Shown here: one piece after another, positions 6,789 through 13,500 of the stretch
Layout of the letters: each line of letters begins with the position of its first letter
How positions within the stretch are numbered: position 1 is the stretch's first letter
From: a virus
Virus record (IMG/VR): IMGVR_UViG_3300009155_000130
Span: 1-35,272 of that record
Reading direction: 5' to 3' (one strand)
DNA length: 35,272 nucleotides
Made by a program: the position numbers and the translations under genes
Notes under the pieces: generated by a model
What the model was told of the DNA's origin: nothing
The model's input: the letters and a program-made list of their open reading frames with translations, nothing else
Database searches by the model: none

Positions 6789-7328
6789 AGATCCCTTGTA
6801 CCATTTTACACATTCAAACATCTTGAAAAAATTATCTGGGAAATGTTCTTTATACGCTATAGTCTTGTAAAGATCTGAGGCGGCGCTAGAAACAAGATGA
6901 TCTTCAGAATTAAATAGGTAATTAACATACTCTTCTTTGTTTACGCATAATGACATTTCTTTTGCTAAATATTCAAGCACATCATTTGGGCGAGATACAA
7001 AATCCCTGTAATCTATAATTATAGCCTGATTTTTTAAAATGTATGAGTAAAAATCAATATATTCCTGTGCTGGAAATTTCCATTGGCCACCACCTTCTAC
7101 AGGATATTTTTCTGGAAAACTAGCAGCAAGGGTGGTATATGACCTCATTGTTTCGTAAGGGTCTCTAATAATAGTTATTATCCTCTTACCCTCTGCCTCA
7201 GAAGGCAAATGTGTTTTAGGAATTTCTATGTGGGTATCAATGTCATTTGGGTCACGAAGCTTTTGTTTAATTAGCTGTTGTAGGTAGTTAGACCCAGACC
7301 TGGGGAAAGTAAGAATAATGTAATCCAT
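6762..7328 (-). CDS. PAPS-dependent sulfotransferase-like protein
   Basis: 188 aa. Expected role: transfer of sulfate from PAPS to a hydroxyl or amine. The 5'-phosphosulfate loop is TFPRSGSNYL (7-16), and the 3'-phosphate site is ITIIRDPYETMRSY (51-64) with Arg55 and Ser63. The start is placed at MDYIIL because TATACT lies 6 nt upstream; a longer reading adds nine residues across that box. It is a lone - strand gene among + strand genes, with 52 nt separating it from the divergent oxidoreductase gene. Short for the family, so a minimal domain. Substrate unknown. Confidence 0.75.
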   Translation of the reverse strand: MDYIILTFPRSGSNYLQQLIKQKLRDPNDIDTHIEIPKTHLPSEAEGKRIITIIRDPYETMRSYTTLAASFPEKYPVEGGGQWKFPAQEYIDFYSYILKNQAIIIDYRDFVSRPNDVLEYLAKEMSLCVNKEEYVNYLFNSEDHLVSSAASDLYKTIAYKEHFPDNFFKMFECVKWYKGSLNRVIKLS

Positions 7329-7380
7329 ATTAAAAGTATACCATTTATGATACAATTAACTATACAATAGAAAGAGTGTA

Positions 7381-8289
7381 ATGAAAGCAATAATTATAAA
7401 AGAATTTGGTGGACCAGGCTCAATGCTATTTGAGGAAGTTCCAGATTTAAAGGAAATCCCAGGGCACACCTTAATTGATGTAAAGGAAACTGGGATAAAT
7501 TTTGCAGATACTCATCAAATAAAAAATACATACTTGACCACTTCAAGGCTCCCTTTTATTCCTGGCGCAGAATCTGCTGGCTTTGATAAAGATAAAAAAA
7601 GAGTAATAGGGATAGCCCCATCAGGAAGTTATGCAACCAAAGCCAATCTTTGGAAAGGCTTAACTCTGGAAATCCCAGACACAATTTCATTTTCTCAAGC
7701 CCTTCATGTTTTTATACAGGGGGCTTCTGCTTGGCATTTAGTAAATAGTGTAGGAAAAGTTAAGAGTGGAGAAAGAGTTTTAATATACTCTGGTGGTAGT
7801 GGTGTGGGGCTAATTGCGATACAGTTGGCAAAAATGCTTAACGCCGAAGTCTACTCAACATCTACAAAAGATTCCGTTATTGAAATTTTTAACAAAATTG
7901 GGGTTAAAACTGATATAAATAATAAAAAATTTGATGTAATTTTAAACATGTCTGGATCTGATATTGAAAGGGATTTGGCCTTATTAAAAAATTTTGGGAG
8001 GCTTGTGGTTTATGGCATGGCAGACGAAAATTCCACCAATATTAATTTAGTTAACCCGAAAACCTTAATGAATGGATCTAAGACTATTTCTGGGTTCTGG
8101 CTACAAAACTGCTTTGAGGACCCATCTAAATTTATTAATATTGTAAAATCCTTATTTGTTTTGGTTCAAGATGGTTTGCTGAATACATATACTGACTTCA
8201 AATACTCACTCAAGGATGCAGATAAAGCTCATTACGATATCCTTAGTAGAAAGACATATGGTAAGGTAATTTTAGATTCTTCTATTTAA
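7381..8289 (+). CDS. Quinone-oxidoreductase-like MDR protein
   Basis: 302 aa. Zinc-free medium-chain dehydrogenase/reductase: N-terminal GroES-like fold (GINFADTHQIKNTY, FIPGAESAG) and an NAD(P)-binding Rossmann fold with YSGGSGVGLIAIQLAK (136-151). The family reduces quinones or activated alkenes with NADPH. No structural-zinc Cys cluster is present. It is slightly shorter than the usual 320-330 aa, mainly from a compact C-terminus. GAAAGAG precedes the ATG. It may act with the catalase in redox protection, or act on a metabolite of the sulfation genes; both are inference. Confidence 0.85.
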   Translation: MKAIIIKEFGGPGSMLFEEVPDLKEIPGHTLIDVKETGINFADTHQIKNTYLTTSRLPFIPGAESAGFDKDKKRVIGIAPSGSYATKANLWKGLTLEIPDTISFSQALHVFIQGASAWHLVNSVGKVKSGERVLIYSGGSGVGLIAIQLAKMLNAEVYSTSTKDSVIEIFNKIGVKTDINNKKFDVILNMSGSDIERDLALLKNFGRLVVYGMADENSTNINLVNPKTLMNGSKTISGFWLQNCFEDPSKFINIVKSLFVLVQDGLLNTYTDFKYSLKDADKAHYDILSRKTYGKVILDSSI

Positions 8290-8344
8290 TAAATTTAGTT
8301 TAATATAAGGGCGCAAAAAGTGAAGCGGAAAATAGAAGCTCATC

Positions 8345-8374
8345 TTGCCAGTACCTGGCACAATATAGTATAAT
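8345..8374 (+). promoter_or_regulatory. Promoter TTGCCA-N18-TATAAT with palindromic -35
   Basis: TTGCCA (8345-8350) and TATAAT (8369-8374), 18 nt apart. The -35 is inside the perfect inverted repeat TGCCAGTACCTGGCA (8346-8360), a likely operator. The ATG at 8383 is 8 nt after the -10, so the mRNA should be leaderless. Confidence 0.75.
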
Positions 8375-8382
8375 TGATAAAT

Positions 8383-8577
8383 ATGGCACATAGAAAATTA
8401 ATTGATGGCGGATCAGCATGGGAGCTACAGGCTCCAATAGACCTAGTAATTCATACCAAGGCTCCAGGTAAATGGAAGCTAGTTGATATGGAGACTGGAC
8501 AAGAATATATAGGGTCGGCAGAGCCAAATAAATATGGATGCTGGATACGAATTAAGGATATAGATGTCAAGGACTAA
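8383..8577 (+). CDS. Hypothetical small protein, leaderless
   Basis: 64 aa beginning MAHRKLIDGG; a compact soluble beta-type sequence (WKLVDMETGQEYIGSAE). The in-frame TTG at 8374 is the last base of the -10 box, so it is not the start. Overlaps the next gene by 14 nt. Confidence 0.6.
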   Translation: MAHRKLIDGGSAWELQAPIDLVIHTKAPGKWKLVDMETGQEYIGSAEPNKYGCWIRIKDIDVKD

Positions 8578-8704
8578 TACAGTTACTCTAAATAGACCAA
8601 TAGGATTAATATCTAAGTTTATCTGTTTATACATTCATATATCTATACTTATTACAGGCACAGCTATATTTACTCATATCATGCAATTAGATCCACATAG
8701 ATAA
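8564..8704 (+). CDS. Small membrane protein
   Basis: 46 aa: a short polar N-terminus, one long hydrophobic helix (about 13-40) and a charged end. It overlaps the previous gene by 14 nt and ends 2 nt before the next promoter element. Function unknown. Confidence 0.5.
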   Translation: MSRTNTVTLNRPIGLISKFICLYIHISILITGTAIFTHIMQLDPHR

Positions 8705-8709
8705 AGTAG

Positions 8710-8739
8710 TTGACTAGAATAATATAGATATAGTATAAT
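8710..8739 (+). promoter_or_regulatory. Promoter TTGACT-N18-TATAAT, leaderless start
   Basis: TTGACT (8710-8715) in TAGTTGACTAG (8707-8717), TATAAT (8734-8739), 18 nt spacing, then 7 nt to the ATG at 8747. The architecture is the same as at 5560. Confidence 0.8.
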
Positions 8740-8746
8740 ATATTAT

Positions 8747-8860
8747 ATGACTGAAGAAAAAATACCAGGATATAAGCAAAATCCACCAGACTGGTGCGAT
8801 GATTGTAATGCTGCTCCAGGTGGAGAGTGTCCAGATTGTGGATGCACTCATAATTGTTGA
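8747..8860 (+). CDS. Leaderless Cys-rich zinc-finger micropeptide
   Basis: 37 aa. Cysteines at WCDDC, GECPDCGC and HNC (six in total) form a compact CxxC/CxxCxC zinc-binding pattern. The ATG lies exactly at the expected transcription start of the promoter just upstream, which strongly supports the gene despite its size. Confidence 0.65.
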   Translation: MTEEKIPGYKQNPPDWCDDCNAAPGGECPDCGCTHNC

Positions 8861-8873
8861 AAGGCGGGAACTA

Positions 8874-9065
8874 ATGATAGAACTACTACTAATAGCCATT
8901 ACATGGTATGCAACCAAGGTATTTTACACAAGAAATTTAGAAATAAAATGGGTAGACTTTGGAGATCCTAGCATAGTTAAAGCTACATGCTATAAATGTG
9001 CTAAGTCAGGATATGTTGGTATAGATCAACTACGTGCTCCATATTACTGCATAAATTGTAAATAA
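8874..9065 (+). CDS. Membrane-anchored zinc-ribbon protein
   Basis: 63 aa from the ATG at 8874. An N-terminal hydrophobic helix (1-17) is followed by a zinc ribbon, CYKC and CINC, near the C-terminus. An in-frame ATG at 8799 falls inside the preceding gene and is unlikely. Predicted topology: one membrane anchor with a cytoplasmic ribbon. Confidence 0.55.
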   Translation: MIELLLIAITWYATKVFYTRNLEIKWVDFGDPSIVKATCYKCAKSGYVGIDQLRAPYYCINCK

Positions 9066-9080
9066 AGCGGGGAGTTTAAA

Positions 9081-9254
9081 ATTACCTGTAATGTATGTTA
9101 TATAGAGAAAGAACTCTTCCTATATACTAAAGGTGATCTCGTATATTCACTATGTCAGATGTGCTTATATACCCAGAATCAGATAGACATATTCCATGCA
9201 TGGGGTAGAGAGCAATTACGTATAGCCAAAGATACTGGAGAAGCTCCATTCTAA
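9081..9254 (+). CDS. Zinc-ribbon protein with apparent ATT start
   Basis: 57 aa if ATT at 9081 initiates. GGGGAG (9069-9074) stands 6 nt upstream, an ideal Shine-Dalgarno position, and no ATG, GTG or TTG exists in frame near it. CNVC and CQMC make a zinc ribbon (TCNVCYIEKELFLY). The stop overlaps the next ATG (TAATG), which supports translation. The frame is also continuous with the upstream zinc-ribbon gene across its TAA stop, so readthrough is the alternative. Confidence 0.55.
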   Translation: MTCNVCYIEKELFLYTKGDLVYSLCQMCLYTQNQIDIFHAWGREQLRIAKDTGEAPF

Positions 9255-9466
9255 TGGAAATAACTATTAAGGAGTATATCCCCTATATAACCAAGAAAGA
9301 AAAAAATAACAAAAGTAGATTTACTTTGCCTAGTTTAAATTGGACATGGACCCTAAGCTCAAAGGGCAAGATACTTACCTATGGCTATGCATATAGCCAA
9401 GATATAGCAATAGATATAGCCAAGAATGAGCTAAAAAATAGGTCAAGATTTATCTGCAACTCCTAG
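9254..9466 (+). CDS. Hypothetical basic protein
   Basis: 70 aa, Lys-rich, with TLPSLNWTWTLSSKGKI in the middle and a helical C-terminus. Coupled to the previous gene by TAATG. Last + strand gene before the convergent junction. Not recognised. Confidence 0.55.
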   Translation: MEITIKEYIPYITKKEKNNKSRFTLPSLNWTWTLSSKGKILTYGYAYSQDIAIDIAKNELKNRSRFICNS

Positions 9467-9963
9467 TATCCCCCCGAACTTTACACCCTCTCTAATAGCC
9501 TTATATGACCTTTTAGAGCCATATCTACATCATATCAGTCAAAGTAAATACTATTAATTATAACGTAAATGTTATCGATATATAATTAGATAGATATACA
9601 TGTAATTGAGCGATTCCCCACAACTCCCCGTAATGCTCCACTTTGACCCACATGGCATATAATAGCCATATTGTCAAGAGCTTTGAGCCAAATGTTATCC
9701 AAATGTGATCATATAATGTATTCCAGGATATATAAACATGTCTTGTAAATAGGAAAATTTGCCCACATTTTATATATATTTTAATAGATTCTATATATGT
9801 TTAATAAGATTAATATACATTTATATTATATTCTTCTAGAATTTCAGGGATTTTTTATAGCTTGTCGTAAAGGAGATATTCTGCCCCTACTCAGATATAA
9901 CAAATGGGACAATGTATATCAAAATGTACATACATGTACAAATCGATCACATGTCCCAAATGT
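9467..9963 (+). other. AT-rich convergent intergenic region without a gene
   Basis: About 500 nt between + strand and - strand blocks. I find no convincing coding frame. It contains ATGGC-N8-GCCAT (near 9651-9668) and a nested inverted repeat at 9905-9958. It probably holds transcription stops for both directions. Confidence 0.6.
9905..9958. repeat. Nested inverted repeat at the convergent junction
   Basis: Outer arms TGGGACA (9905-9911) and TGTCCCA (9952-9958); inner hairpin TGTACA-TACA-TGTACA (9925-9940). It is placed just beyond the stop of the last - strand gene (9964), so a bidirectional stop or a processing structure is plausible. No U-run follows. Confidence 0.5.
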
Positions 9964-10164
9964 TTACTTATTTAAATTTACTTCTTTATATGTTATAGTT
10001 ACTGGACCACACATTGAATCATAGTACTCTTGGAATTGGGACTTCTTTCTTTTCTCTGCCCGCTTTACTTTTCTAAAAGCTGCAAGGGCATGATTCCTGT
10101 CCCGTCCATTAGCAGTCTCCCAGTTTTTGGGCTTCCGCTGCTTAGATCCTACAGGCTTGGTCAT
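9964..10164 (-). CDS. Small basic protein
   Basis: 66 aa, strongly Lys/Arg-rich (KVKRAEKRKKSQ), with an N-terminal MTKPVGSKQRKPKNW. Overlaps the stop of the upstream gene (TAATG). Likely nucleic-acid-associated on charge alone. Confidence 0.6.
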   Translation of the reverse strand: MTKPVGSKQRKPKNWETANGRDRNHALAAFRKVKRAEKRKKSQFQEYYDSMCGPVTITYKEVNLNK

Positions 10165-10439
10165 TAGATGTCCAGACCTCGTTGATGAGCCTCTATTACT
10201 TCAGCCAAATGACTTGATAGCATTAAGCCGTCAGATGTATAGCCATGCTCCCACTCAGTTTCAAACCTCAAGGCTTGTTGCCTTATGACCTCTGATATTA
10301 AAATCATTAGTCGGTCTTGAGTATATAGCGGCATGTGATTAACAATTAGGTCAGCGCACAATGTAGGATTAAACCAATTGTTATCTACTGCCTCTGCTAA
10401 TGCTTCTGCTATCTTTTCTTCTTGTATTCTTTTTGCCAT
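10164..10439 (-). CDS. Hypothetical alpha-helical protein
   Basis: 91 aa, predicted mostly helical (EEKIAEALAEAVDNN, LMILISEVIRQQALRF). A good AAGGCGGA ribosome binding site precedes the ATG. Two-gene operon with the basic protein downstream. Not recognised. Confidence 0.65.
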   Translation of the reverse strand: MAKRIQEEKIAEALAEAVDNNWFNPTLCADLIVNHMPLYTQDRLMILISEVIRQQALRFETEWEHGYTSDGLMLSSHLAEVIEAHQRGLDI

Positions 10440-10462
10440 ATCCGCCTTTTCTAATCTCAGTC

Positions 10463-10492
10463 ATTGTATCATGCTAGGTTGGGTAAGGTCAA
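10463..10492 (-). promoter_or_regulatory. Sigma70-type promoter for the 10439 operon
   Basis: On the - strand TTGACC (10492-10487), 18 nt, TACAAT (10468-10463) with a TGA extension. The -35 is inside one arm of the hairpin at 10479-10519. One of two operons in this block without an NDp-type promoter. Confidence 0.65.
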
Positions 10493-10519
10493 TAACGCCA
10501 AGCCATCGACCCTACCCAA
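10479..10519 (-). terminator. Hairpin between the Lsr2-like gene and the 10439 operon
   Basis: Arms TTGGGTAAGGTC (10479-10490) and GACCCTACCCAA (10508-10519) pair at 11 of 12 positions. It follows the stop of 10531-10671 and overlaps the next promoter. There is no clear U-tract, so it may be a weak terminator or a switch. Confidence 0.5.
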
Positions 10520-10530
10520 TGTTAGTTAGT

Positions 10531-10671
10531 TTACTTAGTCTTTACCTCAGCTGTAAACTTTACGCCGTTCTTCTCTGCCTCTGACAGAGCTTGCTTAGCG
10601 GCACCTGAGAAACGTCCACGGACGCCCACTGTAATGCCTTTTGACTTTAGATATTCACGCTTTGTTGCCAT
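10531..10671 (-). CDS. Small Lsr2-like DNA-binding protein
   Basis: 46 aa. REYLKSKGITVGVRGRFSGAAKQALSEA resembles the C-terminal DNA-binding domain of actinobacterial Lsr2, including the RGR that inserts in the AT-rich minor groove. GAGGA lies 6 nt before the ATG. It lacks the Lsr2 oligomerisation domain, so it might compete with or modulate the host silencer on this AT-rich phage. The family match is by eye. Confidence 0.6.
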   Translation of the reverse strand: MATKREYLKSKGITVGVRGRFSGAAKQALSEAEKNGVKFTAEVKTK

Positions 10672-10722
10672 TGTAGATCCTCTTTCTAATTGACCTGAGC
10701 TCCGCCTTGAAGCCTAGTCCTT

Positions 10723-11109
10723 TCATTCCATATTAAGTTGTACATCATCTGACTCCACGTCAGAACTATCGTTTAGCCAATCATCATCATCTAGGAGGGT
10801 AAGGAAGTTGTTATCAATCATCCAATCCATTACAGCCTCGTCCATTTGATCTGCCCCGAACTCCAGGGTAAAATCGGAGGGCGGGTTTTCCCAAAGTTTA
10901 TCCCATATAACATCTAAGGTAACTCCAGTACTAACTACATACTCAGAGCCCTCAGTAATAAATTCATGAGACTGATACTTGTCTCTAATTAAATCCCATG
11001 CCCATACCCATATTAATGACATGGCTACATCAACGCTATTTAAGGTATTGACAATTTGGTCCAATTGCATTTTAACTTTTTGGCCTCTGTCATATTGTAT
11101 ATCATCCAC
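10723..11109 (-). CDS. Hypothetical acidic protein
   Basis: 128 aa, N-terminal half helical with a Trp-rich stretch (LIWVWAWDLI), C-terminus very acidic (LDDDDWLNDSSDVESDD), like DNA mimics or proteins that bind basic partners. Overlaps the upstream gene by 8 nt. Leader contains AACGAAAGGA (within the upstream gene's 3' end). Confidence 0.65.
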   Translation of the reverse strand: MDDIQYDRGQKVKMQLDQIVNTLNSVDVAMSLIWVWAWDLIRDKYQSHEFITEGSEYVVSTGVTLDVIWDKLWENPPSDFTLEFGADQMDEAVMDWMIDNNFLTLLDDDDWLNDSSDVESDDVQLNME

Positions 11110-11362
11110 GAGATACAGTCCTTTCGTTTATGGCGAAGGCTAAATTATACGTCATAATATAGATTTCTGTCAAGGTATCCATACGTCCTGAAAGATATTT
11201 ATATTCAGGATTATCTTGTAATTGACCTACAAATTGAGATGTGTCTAATAGTTTAGTTTCACATTCATACATTAGATTCTTCATATGTCCATGCATGATG
11301 TCAGTACCTGATTCTCCCAGGTCAACTAATTTTTGTAGGTGGGGTTCCAAGATGTTATTCAT
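11102..11362 (-). CDS. Hypothetical helical protein
   Basis: 86 aa from the ATG at 11362, 7 nt after AACGAAAGG; an in-frame ATG at 11368 is too close to that site. Mostly helical. First gene of a short operon under the NDp-type promoter at 11389-11411. Confidence 0.65.
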   Translation of the reverse strand: MNNILEPHLQKLVDLGESGTDIMHGHMKNLMYECETKLLDTSQFVGQLQDNPEYKYLSGRMDTLTEIYIMTYNLAFAINERTVSRG

Positions 11363-11388
11363 TATCATACCTTTCGTTAGAGTTATTC

Positions 11389-11411
11389 ATTATATCAGTC
11401 GCTACTGACAT
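11389..11411 (-). promoter_or_regulatory. RecA-NDp/PafBC-type promoter
   Basis: ATGTCAGTA-N8-TATAAT on the - strand. It fits the actinobacterial consensus tTGTCRGTG-N8-TAnnnT except for the last base of the box. It overlaps the 3' end of the upstream gene and drives 11362. Confidence 0.7.
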
Positions 11412-11655
11412 TTCCTGCTAATACTGGATTTTCTATATTAAACTTATCATACTTAAATGTCATATACAGGTGTGCATGACACTTCTTATGATAAAGCTTT
11501 TTGTGTTTCTTCATATCTCCCGCTTTTATGGCGGTGGAACAAAAGGCACAGAAAGCAATCCTACCTAATCTATCCAATGACCATATACCTAATTGACCAT
11601 TCTCTTCTAACATTTTAAGATTATAGGCTTTACGCCTTTGATCATATTTATTCAT
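11395..11655 (-). CDS. Zinc-finger-like protein
   Basis: 86 aa with CAFC, then HKKLYHKKCHAH, a Cys/His set compatible with a CxxC...HxxxxH/C finger. Basic N-terminus. Overlaps the upstream gene by 8 nt. Putative nucleic-acid binder. Confidence 0.6.
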   Translation of the reverse strand: MNKYDQRRKAYNLKMLEENGQLGIWSLDRLGRIAFCAFCSTAIKAGDMKKHKKLYHKKCHAHLYMTFKYDKFNIENPVLAGNVSSD

Positions 11656-11854
11656 TTGCTACCTCCAGGATATGGTTTAATGCAGCAATTTCTCCCTGTA
11701 TATATTCTTTTGGATATCCTCCAGCAAACTCTTCTCCCATTTGAGGAAACCTTAAAATTACTTCATGACCTTCAATTTGTTCCAGGTCTTGTTCAAGACT
11801 AATTAAATGAATCTTCATATATTCAATTAACTTATCCGTAGTATGTGTTCTCAT
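11648..11854 (-). CDS. Hypothetical small protein
   Basis: 68 aa; helix LIEYMKIHLISLEQDLEQIEG, then FAGGYPKEYIQGEIAALNHIL. GAAGGG precedes the ATG. It overlaps the upstream gene by 23 nt; a later in-frame ATG (11818) would remove the overlap but lacks a better ribosome binding site. Confidence 0.6.
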   Translation of the reverse strand: MRTHTTDKLIEYMKIHLISLEQDLEQIEGHEVILRFPQMGEEFAGGYPKEYIQGEIAALNHILEVANE

Positions 11855-11999
11855 CTATATACCCTTCTGCTAGTAGGCCTTCGAAGAAGTCCCATATGGT
11901 TAATAGACCTTGCTTAACATCAGGGTCGGAAGCGGAATCAATAGCAACAGTTAAACTATTACCAAAGTTTTGTATATCCTTATATGTATAACCTAACAT
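11832..11999 (-). CDS. Hypothetical small acidic protein
   Basis: 55 aa (MLGYTYKDIQNFGNSL...). The ATG overlaps the previous stop (TAATG) and has AGGAGAA upstream. Predicted helical. Not recognised. Confidence 0.6.
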   Translation of the reverse strand: MLGYTYKDIQNFGNSLTVAIDSASDPDVKQGLLTIWDFFEGLLAEGYIDENTYYG

Positions 12000-12238
12000 T
12001 ATTTCTCCTCATCATATTCAATATAATGTTCATCTGTAGATGTTAAATTATAATGTTTATTAAATCTACCTTTCAGGTAATTACTATCTACCCTATCAGC
12101 AATACACCAATCAGCATAGAATGTACCTTCATTTAGATTTTCATTCATCCAGTCATCTAGTAATTGTTCTGCAATTGCTTGCAGTTCTGCGTCAATTACC
12201 ATTTGATTCTCATTTTCAAGAAATGATACTTCTGCCAT
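11999..12238 (-). CDS. Hypothetical acidic protein
   Basis: 79 aa, acidic, predicted helix-rich N-terminal half (LQAIAEQLLDDWMNENL). AACGAAAGGA precedes the ATG. First gene of a four-gene overlapping operon under the NDp-type promoter at 12265. Confidence 0.65.
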   Translation of the reverse strand: MAEVSFLENENQMVIDAELQAIAEQLLDDWMNENLNEGTFYADWCIADRVDSNYLKGRFNKHYNLTSTDEHYIEYDEEK

Positions 12239-12261
12239 TTTAATCCTTTCGTTAGTATGGC

Positions 12262-12372
12262 TTAATTATATAACATGCCACTGACATTGTATATAGGATA
12301 TAGGTGTGTTCTACACCACATGATCAAAGCTTCAAAATCCTGGGAAATATATTTGACTTCCGTAAACAACAT
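12262..12372 (-). CDS. 36-aa ORF behind a structured leader
   Basis: MLFTEVKYISQDFEAL... is 36 aa with GGAGGG 6 nt before the ATG, the best Shine-Dalgarno in this stretch. Its 3' end overlaps the NDp-type promoter of the next operon. It follows the structured leader at 12373-12526, which may control it. Confidence 0.5.
   Translation of the reverse strand: MLFTEVKYISQDFEALIMWCRTHLYPIYNVSGMLYN
12265..12287 (-). promoter_or_regulatory. RecA-NDp/PafBC-type promoter
   Basis: ATGTCAGTG-N8-TATAAT on the - strand; matches the TGTCRGTG core and N8 spacing exactly. Drives the 12238 operon. Confidence 0.8.
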
Positions 12373-12526
12373 ATGCTACCCTCCGCTTTTGGGGGCAAAG
12401 CTAAACCCCCATGCTTAGAGTCACGGGGGTTAAGAGAAGGGCTGCTAGGACCTCAACGAAAGGAAAAACCTGCTTTACTTAGCATCTAGAGTAGATGCAC
12501 CATTCGTTTTAATAGGCACACGGCCT
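12373..12526 (-). ncRNA. Structured leader or sRNA carrying an anti-leader sequence
   Basis: About 150 nt downstream of an extended -10. In order along the RNA: a 5' hairpin (12529-12511, arms AATAGGC/GCCTATT), a second hairpin (12498-12482, GCATCTA/TAGATGC), TTTTTCCTTTCGTT (12468-12455), a 10-bp stem with CCCCC/GGGGG (12431-12404), and a competing GGGGG/CCCCC pair using 12391-12395. TTTTTCCTTTCGTT is the exact complement of the AACGAAAGGA leader that precedes most - strand genes in this block. This suggests an antisense RNA or a switchable leader for the 36-aa ORF. Transcription is inferred, not shown. Confidence 0.5.
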
Positions 12527-12532
12527 ATTAAT

Positions 12533-12541
12533 ATTATATCA
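12533..12541 (-). promoter_or_regulatory. Extended -10 (TGATATAAT) before the structured leader
   Basis: TGATATAAT on the - strand, 6-7 nt before the first hairpin, so the RNA would begin almost at the hairpin base. No convincing -35. Confidence 0.5.
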
Positions 12542-12543
12542 TA

Positions 12544-12951
12544 TTAAACGACTAGAATATTCTCCATTGCATACTTCTCACAGAATACTGAGAGGTCCAT
12601 AGTAAAGATTGCGTCATTGTTCATTCCTCGGACTTTATTATCCAAGTCATTGTGTGGGGCTTCCTCGTGAAGACTAAATGTCTGTTGCTTAAAATCAACG
12701 ATAGCAATCTTGTGCTCATTATCGCCAATTTCGTTTATATATAGTCCCCATCCAGTTTCCATATTCCATTCATCTGCAACCATTTGACTGATTGCGATAC
12801 GTGTTGCATATGAACCATCATTCCAACGAGGACGTGCCTTAATGACAGCGTCTGCTAGTTTGCCAAGCATATTGTGCCCAGCCCAGTGACCGTATAGCAC
12901 AATTGTGTTTCCATTAGGTTGGACGAATCCAAAGTTTGCTCTGTCTCCCAT
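12544..12951 (-). CDS. Hypothetical protein of the MGDRAN... type
   Basis: 135 aa starting MGDRANFGF, with LYGHWAGHNM, RWNDGSYATRI and ETGWGLYINEIGDNEH. I recognise this pattern as a recurrent uncharacterised phage protein: a small beta-rich protein with conserved HWxGH and GDNEH. No catalytic role is known to me. Last gene of a six-gene operon; the ATG overlaps the previous stop. Confidence 0.7.
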   Translation of the reverse strand: MGDRANFGFVQPNGNTIVLYGHWAGHNMLGKLADAVIKARPRWNDGSYATRIAISQMVADEWNMETGWGLYINEIGDNEHKIAIVDFKQQTFSLHEEAPHNDLDNKVRGMNNDAIFTMDLSVFCEKYAMENILVV

Positions 12952-13142
12952 TATATTCCCGCCTTTTCTAGTTGAGGTGTTACTTCCTTTTTATTTAATT
13001 CTACCATTTCATAGCCCCATTTGTCTAGAGCCTCTTTGTATTTATTGTAATGGTGGCCACAAAATGTCAGCTCGCCAGTCGTTCCTCTAACAAGGTGCAT
13101 TGCCTGAGCTGGACAAACATCACATTTAATCCATTCGCTCAT
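12951..13142 (-). CDS. Zinc-ribbon-like small protein
   Basis: 63 aa. CDVC (8-11) plus FCGHHY give a CxxC...CxHH metal site; the C-terminus is basic. ATGA overlap with the upstream gene and TAATG overlap with the downstream one. Confidence 0.65.
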   Translation of the reverse strand: MSEWIKCDVCPAQAMHLVRGTTGELTFCGHHYNKYKEALDKWGYEMVELNKKEVTPQLEKAGI

Positions 13143-13285
13143 ATCTTGTTACCTTCAATCATGTCAGATAGTTTATCTAATAAGAACCCGTCAATGTCAG
13201 AAATGTCAATTTCTCTTAGTTTATCAATGATCTCTTCACGAGCAAAATTATACCCGTCTTGAAATCCATCTCTGTAGTCTGACAT
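13139..13285 (-). CDS. Hypothetical small protein
   Basis: 48 aa (MSDYRDGFQDGYNFAREEI...), an acidic helical sequence. GGAGAAAATA precedes the ATG, which overlaps the preceding stop (TAATG). Not recognised. Confidence 0.6.
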   Translation of the reverse strand: MSDYRDGFQDGYNFAREEIIDKLREIDISDIDGFLLDKLSDMIEGNKI

Positions 13286-13500
13286 TATTTTCTCCTTGAG
13301 TATCCAGTTGGCTCGAATTGAGATAAATAAGTTTCTTTTAAATTATATTTATCACGAATGCGACTTACCTTCTCAATACTACCAGTTCCAATGTTGAAAG
13401 TCAATGAATCCATTTCTTGTGGATCCAATCCAGTTATGTCCGCTTCCCAGATAGCCCGCTTAAAGGCTACCTGGTTCGGAGCAGTAAGTTCAAAGTACAT
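13285..13500 (-). CDS. Hypothetical small protein
   Basis: 71 aa from the ATG at 13500, which overlaps the upstream stop (TAATG); an earlier in-frame ATG would lie within the upstream gene. N-terminus MYFELTAPNQVAFKRAIWEA, C-terminus basic (YSRRK). Not recognised. Confidence 0.6.
   Translation of the reverse strand: MYFELTAPNQVAFKRAIWEADITGLDPQEMDSLTFNIGTGSIEKVSRIRDKYNLKETYLSQFEPTGYSRRK

Noticed and set aside
9797-10024. + strand frame of 75 codons in the convergent gap
   Set aside because: No promoter or ribosome binding site, AT-driven composition, and it runs into the opposite-strand gene at 9964.
12304-12489. + strand frame of 61 codons over the structured leader
   Set aside because: GTG start without a Shine-Dalgarno; the same DNA is better explained by the - strand leader and 36-aa ORF.
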